This document shows, piece by piece, positions 1 through 5,760 of a stretch of 27,091 nucleotides of DNA (positions are counted from its first letter, which is position 1; each line of letters begins with the position of its first letter). Below the pieces are notes generated by a model. That model was not told the DNA's origin. It ran no database searches and worked only from the letters and a program-made list of their open reading frames with translations. Location of the stretch: assembly GCA_016297555.1 (NCBI GenBank), contig JAEDGK010000014.1:1-27091 (forward strand). Direction: 5' to 3'. The DNA is from Clostridiaceae bacterium (GTDB lineage: Bacteria; Bacillota; Clostridia; Oscillospirales; Acutalibacteraceae). The position numbers and the translations under genes were made by a program.

Positions 1-1
1 G

Positions 2-439
2 TTTAACGAAGTGTTCTTCCCCGTTAACAACAGCATTCTCAAGCTTGCCGCAAAGGGCGGTCTGCTTACCAACCGTATAGTTAAATCAGGTCTCGGAAAA
101 TATGAGGTTGTTACGGAAGTCGGTTATGCGGAATTCGGCACTCAGCTTGCAGTTGCGATAATTCCCGGTGAGCTTGCTCCCGAAATCGCTTTCGGCGGAG
201 CAACAACTGCCGATAAATCATGGGACGGTAAGTCATGGGATTACACTCCGTTCTGTGAAGCAGTCGGTAACAGAAAGCTGCTTGTTTTCGGTATAACAAA
301 TGACCAGGTCGGTTATATGCTTACGGATAATAACTGGCATTCATATCTTACCGAGAATGAAGAGATTGTTTCAACAGGTCCCAAGGCAGGCTCAACGGTA
401 GCCGAAGCTTGGCTTGCTCTTTATGATGAAGTAAGATAA
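2..439 (+). CDS. Neutral/alkaline ceramidase-like protein, C-terminal part (5' end outside window)
   Basis: The reading frame is open from base 2 to the TAA at 437-439 (145 residues seen), so this is the 3' end of a gene that begins upstream; the in-frame GTG at 11 is probably not the real start. The segment IPGELAPEIAFG, then GITNDQVGYMLTDNNW, then a terminal stretch with STGPKAGSTVAEAW resembles the end of the N-terminal domain of neutral/alkaline non-lysosomal ceramidases (typically PGE..PEL..G, then G.ANDE.GY..P..D, then E....GP). That family hydrolyses the amide bond of ceramide, but many bacterial members are uncharacterised and may act on other amides. The zinc-binding His residues and the nucleophile would lie upstream and cannot be checked here. 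It precedes an MFS gene by 86 bp. Family assignment is fairly sure; substrate is unknown. Confidence 0.72.
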   Translation, partial: FNEVFFPVNNSILKLAAKGGLLTNRIVKSGLGKYEVVTEVGYAEFGTQLAVAIIPGELAPEIAFGGATTADKSWDGKSWDYTPFCEAVGNRKLLVFGITNDQVGYMLTDNNWHSYLTENEEIVSTGPKAGSTVAEAWLALYDEVR

Positions 440-468
440 CAGAAGCTTAAACTTTTAAAATGCTTTTT

Positions 469-508
469 ACGGAGAGATTCGGACGCTGCGGCGTCTGAAC
501 CTCTTCGT
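469..508 (+). other. Imperfect 40-nt hairpin between ceramidase-like and MFS genes
   Basis: TTCGGACGC (478-486) faces GCGTCTGAA (491-499) around a TGCG loop, with one G-U pair. The stem continues past a single A/C mismatch through 469-476 against 501-508. No T-run follows, so it does not look like a canonical intrinsic terminator. It ends 17 nt before the MFS start codon and could be an RNA processing or stability element, or a weak attenuator. Confidence 0.5.
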
Positions 509-525
509 GCTGTTTCGGGTGAATT

Positions 526-1722
526 ATGAAGATAAGAAATAATTTCAAACACACCATGGCGGCAAGCTATTTGGGATATATAACTCAGGCGATAGTCAAT
601 AATTTTGCACCCTTGCTTTTTGTCACCTTTCAGAAATCGTTTGATATCTCGCTTGAAAAAATAGGATATCTCGTTACCGTCAATTTCTGTATTCAGCTTT
701 TTGTCGATTTTATAGCCGCAAAATTTGTTGATAAAATCGGATACAGAATAAGCATTGTCGCGGCGCATCTTTTTGCAGGCACGGGACTTATCCTAATGGG
801 CGTTCTTCCGTTTGCTTTTGCCGACCCGTATATGGGTCTGATTTGCGCGATTGTTTTCTATTCAATCGGCGGAGGGCTGATTGAGGTGCTGATAAGTCCG
901 ATTGTAGAAGCTTGTCCCACGGATAAAAAATCTGCCGCAATGAGCCTGCTCCACTCGTTCTATTGCTGGGGTCATGTAGCGGTAATATTGCTCACAACGC
1001 TGTTTTTTGTAACGGCGGGAATAGAGAATTGGAGAATCCTCTCGGCTTTATGGGCTGTAATTCCGCTTGCGAATGCGGTGTATTTCTGCTTTGTTCCTAT
1101 CAATACTCTTGTTGATTGCGAAAAATCCGCGCCGATAAAGGAGCTTTTCAAATCGAAGCTTTTTTGGATTTTGATTTTGCTTATGATTTGCTCAGGAGCT
1201 TCCGAGCAGGGGATGAGCCAATGGTCATCGGCGTTTGCCGAAACGGGACTTGAAGTTTCCAAAACGCTCGGCGACCTTCTCGGTCCCTGTATGTTTGCGG
1301 TTATGATGGGTGTTTCAAGAGTTTTCTATGCCGCGTTCAGCGGAAGGCTCAAGCTGATGAAATTTATATCCGTAAGCTGTGTTTTCTGCGTTATAGGCTA
1401 TCTTGTTTCCGCTCTTTCACCCGTTCCTGCGCTCGCGCTTGTCGGCTGCGGAATATGCGGACTTTCGGTCGGAATTCTCTGGCCGGGCGTTTTCAGCCTT
1501 GCCGCCGAAAGAGCGCCGACGGGCGGAACGGCTATGTTTGCCTTTCTTGCGCTTGCAGGTGACCTCGGCTGCTCCTCGGGTCCCACTCTTGTCGGCATTG
1601 TTTCAAGCGCTTTCAATGATAACCTGAGGGCGGGATTTCTTGCCGCAATCGCTTTCCCCGTTGCCCTGATTATCGGAATTGTGATGTTAAAACGCACGAA
1701 ATCCTCCATAGGCGGTGCATAA
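526..1722 (+). CDS. Major facilitator superfamily transporter
   Basis: A 398-residue, very hydrophobic protein with about twelve predicted membrane segments, the usual MFS size. The first helix region (roughly residues 11-35), a charged loop with VDKIGYR near residue 75 (the place of the MFS A-motif between helices 2 and 3), a long central cytoplasmic stretch around residues 195-210 (DCEKSAPIKELFKSK), and a second six-helix half all fit. The central loop leads into WILILLMICSGASEQGMSQWSSAFAE, split here into its two parts WILILLMICSGAS and EQGMSQWSSAF; this resembles the start of the seventh helix in sugar-type MFS carriers. The substrate cannot be read from sequence. The start is ATG with a weak ribosome site (GGGTGA at 517-522), just after a hairpin. 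It may be co-transcribed with the ceramidase-like gene and import a product of it; that is inference. No terminator follows. Confidence 0.85.
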   Translation: MKIRNNFKHTMAASYLGYITQAIVNNFAPLLFVTFQKSFDISLEKIGYLVTVNFCIQLFVDFIAAKFVDKIGYRISIVAAHLFAGTGLILMGVLPFAFADPYMGLICAIVFYSIGGGLIEVLISPIVEACPTDKKSAAMSLLHSFYCWGHVAVILLTTLFFVTAGIENWRILSALWAVIPLANAVYFCFVPINTLVDCEKSAPIKELFKSKLFWILILLMICSGASEQGMSQWSSAFAETGLEVSKTLGDLLGPCMFAVMMGVSRVFYAAFSGRLKLMKFISVSCVFCVIGYLVSALSPVPALALVGCGICGLSVGILWPGVFSLAAERAPTGGTAMFAFLALAGDLGCSSGPTLVGIVSSAFNDNLRAGFLAAIAFPVALIIGIVMLKRTKSSIGGA

Positions 1723-1736
1723 TTTACAAACAGGAC

Positions 1737-1765
1737 TTGAATTGAACGGGGAATAAGGTTATAAT
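1737..1765 (+). promoter_or_regulatory. Sigma-A-type promoter for the SEDS gene
   Basis: TTGAAT (1737-1742), 17-nt spacer, TATAAT (1760-1765). The predicted transcript start, near 1772, is only about 5 nt before the ATG at 1777. That argues that the gene starts at the downstream TTG (1831), which has a proper ribosome site. Confidence 0.7.
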
Positions 1766-1818
1766 TATTATACTTAATGCTATTTATACCTTTTATTCAT
1801 ATATATTGTTCGACTGAT

Positions 1819-1827
1819 GGCGGTGAT
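1819..1827 (+). promoter_or_regulatory. Ribosome binding site deciding the SEDS start
   Basis: GGCGGTGAT matches the anti-Shine-Dalgarno complement GGAGGTGAT at 8 of 9 bases. It is placed ideally for the TTG at 1831. Nothing comparable precedes the ATG at 1777. Confidence 0.7.
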
Positions 1828-1830
1828 TTC

Positions 1831-3042
1831 TTGGGAAAAAGAAGCACAATTAAATATGCGCTGAAAGAAACGGATTTTCTGCTTTATCTGACCTGTATCC
1901 TCACTTCGGCATTCGGCGTTTTGATGGTTTACAGCGCGACCAGAAACGAAGCTCTTAAATTGGGCGATCTGATAAGCCGCGAATGTCTTATTATGATTTT
2001 GGCGGCAGGGCTCGGAATTTTAGCCTGTTTCTTTATATCTTTTCTTGATTACGACGCCATTGTCGGGCTTTGGCCCTTTGCGGGCGGAATATGCCTTCTT
2101 CTCCTTTTTTCTCTGTTTATTTGGGGCGACGGTCCGTCGGACAGAGAGGATGCGATTTGCTGGCTCCCGATAATAAAGACAGACAGCTTTACGGTTAATT
2201 TTCAGCCCTCTGAGCTTGCAAAGATAGGTTTTTTGATAACCTTTACCGCACATATAAACGCTGTTAAAAACGACCTTAACAGCGTCAAAAACATTCTGCT
2301 TTTAACTCTTCATGCGATAATTCCGATAGGTTTAATAATAATAACCGATGACCTCGGTTCGGCTATCGTTTTTGCTTTTATTTTTGTCGGAATGATGTTT
2401 GTGGCGGGCGTAAAGCTTCGCTATTTTGCGGTGGCAATAGGTATGTGCGTTGCTTTTGCTCCGCTGTTGTGGGTCAAGTTTCTTGCGCCGTTCCATAAGC
2501 GCAGAATTCTTGCCATATATTATCCGTCGGCTTTGAGCGAGGATGTTTACAAAGCGGTTATCTATCAGCAACAGCGCGGCGTTAACGCCATAGGCTCCGG
2601 TCAGCTTTTCGGGGACGGGCTGTTTAACGGCACTTACACGCAGTCGCCCCGCGGAGTTCCCGTAAATGAGAGCGATATGGTCTTCACCGTTGTCGGCGAA
2701 GAGCTCGGATTTGTCGGCTGCATTGCTTTGCTGGTTGTACTTGCTTTCATAATTATAAAAATCGTTTCCGTCGGCAAAATGTCGCGCAATCTTACGGGCA
2801 GTCTGCTCTGCTTCGGCACGGCGTTTATGATAGGCGCGCAGGTTATTATTAACATAGGAATGTGCCTTATGCTTTTGCCCAGCATAGGAATTACGCTTCC
2901 TTTTATCAGCGCGGGCGGCTCGTCAAACCTGTGTATTTATTTCGCAATCGGAATTGTTATGAGCGTTTACCGATTTAATTGCAACCGTGACCCCGTCAAT
3001 TTCAGGCTGACTCATATCAGCACTCCGTTTGCAGAAACTTAA
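1831..3042 (+). CDS. SEDS-family peptidoglycan glycosyltransferase (RodA/FtsW/SpoVE)
   Basis: A polytopic membrane protein, 403 residues from the preferred TTG start (421 from the ATG at 1777). The family hallmarks are LLYLTCILTSAFGVLMVYSA in the first helix, FQPSELAKIGFLI, NESDMVFTVVGEELGFVG in the large extracellular loop, and LPSIGITLPFISAGGSS near the C-terminus. SEDS proteins polymerise lipid II into glycan strands with a partner class B PBP: RodA in elongation, FtsW in division, SpoVE in the spore cortex. The loop before FQPSE reads CWLPI where many members have a G..RWI-type sequence. The promoter and terminator flank this gene alone, with no PBP or mreBCD nearby to say which branch it serves. 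I favour a RodA-like member, but the subfamily is uncertain. Confidence 0.9.
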   Translation: MGKRSTIKYALKETDFLLYLTCILTSAFGVLMVYSATRNEALKLGDLISRECLIMILAAGLGILACFFISFLDYDAIVGLWPFAGGICLLLLFSLFIWGDGPSDREDAICWLPIIKTDSFTVNFQPSELAKIGFLITFTAHINAVKNDLNSVKNILLLTLHAIIPIGLIIITDDLGSAIVFAFIFVGMMFVAGVKLRYFAVAIGMCVAFAPLLWVKFLAPFHKRRILAIYYPSALSEDVYKAVIYQQQRGVNAIGSGQLFGDGLFNGTYTQSPRGVPVNESDMVFTVVGEELGFVGCIALLVVLAFIIIKIVSVGKMSRNLTGSLLCFGTAFMIGAQVIINIGMCLMLLPSIGITLPFISAGGSSNLCIYFAIGIVMSVYRFNCNRDPVNFRLTHISTPFAET

Positions 3043-3053
3043 AAACCGAAAAG

Positions 3054-3096
3054 AAGCCGAAAGCCAAGCTTAAAAATCTTGCTTTCGGCTTGTTTT
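3054..3096 (+). terminator. Intrinsic terminator after the SEDS gene
   Basis: AAGCCGAAAGC (3054-3064) is perfectly complementary to GCTTTCGGCTT (3081-3091), and GTTTT follows. The stem is 11 bp or more, starting 11 nt after the stop codon. Confidence 0.85.
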
Positions 3097-3128
3097 ATCA
3101 ATATATTGTCGCGCAAAGTTATTTTTTC

Positions 3129-3157
3129 TTGACAAATCACCAAATACAGTATATTAT
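3129..3157 (+). promoter_or_regulatory. Strong sigma-A-type promoter for the sigma-like/WG/SH3b gene
   Basis: TTGACA (3129-3134, perfect -35), 17-nt spacer, TATTAT (3152-3157). The transcript should start near 3164, giving a leader of about 60 nt. With the terminator just upstream, this makes the next gene its own transcription unit. Confidence 0.8.
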
Positions 3158-3206
3158 TAATAATAACTGTGAAAATGGGTTATTATGTTTTTAATACAAA
3201 CTGATT

Positions 3207-3213
3207 GGAGTGG
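3207..3213 (+). promoter_or_regulatory. Ribosome binding site deciding the GTG start at 3223
   Basis: GGAGTGG lies 9 nt before GTG 3223. It overlaps the other in-frame start, TTG 3205, and so cannot serve it. Confidence 0.65.
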
Positions 3214-3222
3214 AAATTTAAA

Positions 3223-5382
3223 GTGAGCGAGAATATTATTCAGTATGTCGCAGCTGCCGGAAACGGTGACACGGATGCGATGGCAAAGCTCTATTCAAAA
3301 ACTTTAAAGGCTTCATATTTTCTTGCGTCAATCCTGTGTTCCGATGCTCAGGAAGCGGTGGATATTACCAAGAAAGCTTACGCAAGAGCGTTTTGCACCA
3401 TTGATAAGCTGAAAAAGCCCGAAGCATTTGAAATATGGATGAAGCAGAATGTTGCGGCAGTCTATAAAGAGGGTCGTAAATTTGTTTTCACCGACGCAGA
3501 TGCCGGCGCTCAGGAAAATGCACAGGAATTCCTGCCCGAGAGCGTTCTCAATGACGCGCAGATGTGCTCAAATATAATTGACGCGGTTCGCGGACTTAAA
3601 ACAGAGCTTAAAACCGCCGTTGTTCTTCACTATAATAACGGTATGCCCGTTTCCGTGCTTGCAAAATTCTTCGGCGTGTCCGAAAGCACGGCAAACGCCC
3701 TGCTTTGCAAGGCGAGAGCCGAGATTCTTGCCGCAGTCGGAGTGTCGTTGCCCGAGGGCGAGGCATCGGAGTCTTTGCCTGTTTTAACACGGATATTCCA
3801 GCGCAGTGCAGTTGAAACAACTATTGAGAATTCCGTCGTCAGAGACGCTTTTATATATGCAACGGATGCTTATGAAGCGGCAAAGCCCGCACAGGTTCAG
3901 CCTGATTTGCAGGAGGAGGAAAAAAGCGTTTCCGAAGAAAGCGTTGAAGAAGCTCCCGCTGAGGAACCCGCCCCCGAAGTAAAAGAAGAAGAGCCCGCTC
4001 CCGAGCAGAGCAATATAATCTCTTTCAAGCAGAAGATTAACGAAATTCTTGACAGCGAGAATATTCCGCCTTATGCGGAAACCTATAACGAAAATGAAGC
4101 TCCCGTTTCCCGCGATTTTGATGATGACGGGCAGGAGGAATCTCCCGAAATTCCCGAAATCAATTCAACCGAGAGTGCGGGCGAGGCGGCTCTTGAGAGC
4201 TTTGGAGGCATATCCTCGATTGATGATATCAAGGACGAAGAGCCTGCTCCCGAGGTTAAAGAAGAACCGAAGAAATTCAAGCTTAACCTCAATCCCAAAA
4301 CCATCGGCATTATCTGTGCCGCGGTTGCTGTTCTTATAATTATCTGCTTTGCCGTCGGTAAGCTTGCAGGCGGCGATAAGCCTTCAAAAACGCCCGATTC
4401 ATCCGGCGGAGTTTCTGCCGGCGTTGACGCAATGGCGGCAGGCTATAAGTGGCAGGCGGGCGGCTTTGATGAGTGCAGAGATATTATATATCTTGATGAA
4501 AACTGTTGCTATTTCAAGTCCGCAACAACAGGCAAATACGGCTTACTCGATTATCAGGGTAATGTTATTCTTCAACCGAATTATGACGGATTTTCAAGAT
4601 GCGGCAGCGGCAGAGACTATTCGAGCCGCGGCAGCTATCACAGCCTTGTTCAGATAGGCAACGATTATTTTGAATTTACCATTGCCGGCGGCACGGTAAC
4701 AATATCCGATACTCCACATTCCTCACATTCCGTTGAGGGAGATTCTCTCACGGATACCGCCTATGATGAGCGCGACCGTTATTTTGAAGGCTATGCCGCC
4801 GCAAGAAAAGACGGCAAGTGGGGATATGTCAGCCAGGATAAGGACAAAAAGGTTATTCCTTATGAATATGAGCCGGTCAACGAGCTTCAGAACTACGAAG
4901 CTGCTGCCTGCGATTATTGCCGCGGTGTAACGGGCGGACTTATCGCCGTTAAGAAAGGCGGTATGATGGGTATTATTGACCTTGAAAACGAAGTTGTCGT
5001 TCCGTTTGAGTATTCAAATATTATGCCGGGAAGCAACGGAGTTTTCATTGCCTGCAAAGACGGCATTTGGGGCGTTATCCTTGTCGGCGACGCGGTGGCT
5101 TCCTTTACGGGAGTAAACATTACCGTTGAAACTCTGCCCTCGGGAGTAACAACAAATCCCTCTGAAACTCTTGACAGATATACGGTTAAATCCGATGACG
5201 GCGCAAATGTCAGATCCGATGCAGGCGCCGAATACGATTTGCTCGGCGAGCTTGATTTCGGCGATACCTTTGAAGCCTACGCAACCAAGGAAGCCGAAAA
5301 CGGAAAGACTTGGGTTTGCATGAAGTATAACGGTGAATACGGCTGGGTTGCTTTGAGCAATCTGGAAAAGGAAGGCGCCTGA
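3223..5382 (+). CDS. Membrane-anchored ECF-sigma-like protein with WG repeats and SH3b-like domain
   Basis: 719 residues from GTG 3223. Residues about 14-86 look like sigma-70 region 2 of ECF factors (GNGDTDAMAKLYSKTLK, then DITKKAYARAFCTIDKLKK and a W..QNVA segment). Residues about 122-172 look like region 4, with an HTH (LKTELKTAVVLHYNNGMPVS, then LAKFFGVSESTANALLCKAR). Next comes an acidic Glu/Pro linker (about 220-350) with three EEPAPE copies. A basic patch KKFKLNLNPK leads into one membrane helix (about 359-381). The outer part has WG-type repeats (KYGLLDYQGNVILQPNYD, KWGYVSQDKDKKVIPYEY, MMGIIDLENEVVVPFEYS, IWGVIL) and an SH3b-like end (about 652-715: ANVRSDAG, then GYGW-like EYGWVALSNL). 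I infer a cytoplasmic DNA- or RNA-polymerase-binding head joined to an outside sensor, possibly for cell wall. No anti-sigma gene is adjacent. Promoter choice and release mechanism are unknown; the head could instead be a plain DNA-binding domain. Confidence 0.8.
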   Translation: MSENIIQYVAAAGNGDTDAMAKLYSKTLKASYFLASILCSDAQEAVDITKKAYARAFCTIDKLKKPEAFEIWMKQNVAAVYKEGRKFVFTDADAGAQENAQEFLPESVLNDAQMCSNIIDAVRGLKTELKTAVVLHYNNGMPVSVLAKFFGVSESTANALLCKARAEILAAVGVSLPEGEASESLPVLTRIFQRSAVETTIENSVVRDAFIYATDAYEAAKPAQVQPDLQEEEKSVSEESVEEAPAEEPAPEVKEEEPAPEQSNIISFKQKINEILDSENIPPYAETYNENEAPVSRDFDDDGQEESPEIPEINSTESAGEAALESFGGISSIDDIKDEEPAPEVKEEPKKFKLNLNPKTIGIICAAVAVLIIICFAVGKLAGGDKPSKTPDSSGGVSAGVDAMAAGYKWQAGGFDECRDIIYLDENCCYFKSATTGKYGLLDYQGNVILQPNYDGFSRCGSGRDYSSRGSYHSLVQIGNDYFEFTIAGGTVTISDTPHSSHSVEGDSLTDTAYDERDRYFEGYAAARKDGKWGYVSQDKDKKVIPYEYEPVNELQNYEAAACDYCRGVTGGLIAVKKGGMMGIIDLENEVVVPFEYSNIMPGSNGVFIACKDGIWGVILVGDAVASFTGVNITVETLPSGVTTNPSETLDRYTVKSDDGANVRSDAGAEYDLLGELDFGDTFEAYATKEAENGKTWVCMKYNGEYGWVALSNLEKEGA

Positions 5383-5392
5383 TGTCTTTCGC

Positions 5393-5420
5393 TTGACAAT
5401 CGCCGCAAAGGTGATATAAT
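5393..5420 (+). promoter_or_regulatory. Strong extended -10 promoter of the alaS T-box unit
   Basis: TTGACA (5393-5398), 16-nt spacer, TATAAT (5415-5420) preceded by TG at 5412-5413 (extended -10). It starts 11 nt after the stop codon of the sigma-like gene. The transcript is expected to begin near 5427. Confidence 0.85.
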
Positions 5421-5426
5421 ATCAAT

Positions 5427-5667
5427 GTTAAAAATTAATATTAAGCGTTGACGGGGAAGAATTTTTCGCTTGCTCACAGAGAGACTGCCGAAATGCTGAA
5501 ACGGCTGTCGGGCATTTAAGACGGAGAAAGGCCGCCCCTGAGCTCTGCCGCGATGAGCGGCGGCGCATTGCCTGCGTTAAAAGGAATGAGAGGTGCAGTT
5601 TGCACAATTTGGGTGGTACCGCGGCTTATTGCCGTCCCATTTCCGATTGTTTAACTGCACCTTTTTT
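5427..5667 (+). ncRNA. T-box leader, tRNA-Ala specific
   Basis: Senses uncharged tRNA-Ala and allows read-through into alaS. Stem I: the base GGGG (5453-5456) pairs with CCCC (5535-5538); AAGA (5457-5460) is the 5' side of the specifier loop; the AGAGAG bulge is at 5478-5483; the apical hairpin is GCCG...CGGC at 5487-5505. The specifier is best read as GCC (5531-5533, Ala), followed by a purine directly before the closing CCCC. A stem III-like hairpin GCCGC/GCGGC spans 5547-5561. The T-box GGGTGGTACCGCGG is at 5611-5624; its TGGT bulge would pair with ACCA, fitting the A73 discriminator of tRNA-Ala. The terminator is listed separately. Confidence 0.93.
5591..5667 (+). terminator. Regulated terminator of the T-box
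   Basis: AGGTGCAGTT (5591-5600) is perfectly complementary to AACTGCACCT (5653-5662), followed by a run of Ts. The stem encloses the T-box motif itself, so antiterminator formation with uncharged tRNA would compete with it. Confidence 0.8.
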
Positions 5668-5760
5668 GACTTTTCGGAAAGTAATTAATTCAAAAAAGAA
5701 TGTTGCTTTTCGCTGAAAAATATGTAAAAAACGGGATTTAATCCCTTGGGAGGAATTATT

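Noticed and set aside
3205..3222. TTG 3205 as the start of the sigma-like gene
   Set aside because: The only good ribosome site, GGAGTGG, overlaps this codon and is spaced for GTG 3223.
5733..5745. Palindrome GGGATTTAATCCC just before the alaS ribosome site
   Set aside because: Too short and AT-rich at the centre to form a stable hairpin; possibly a minor effect on translation, but not supported.
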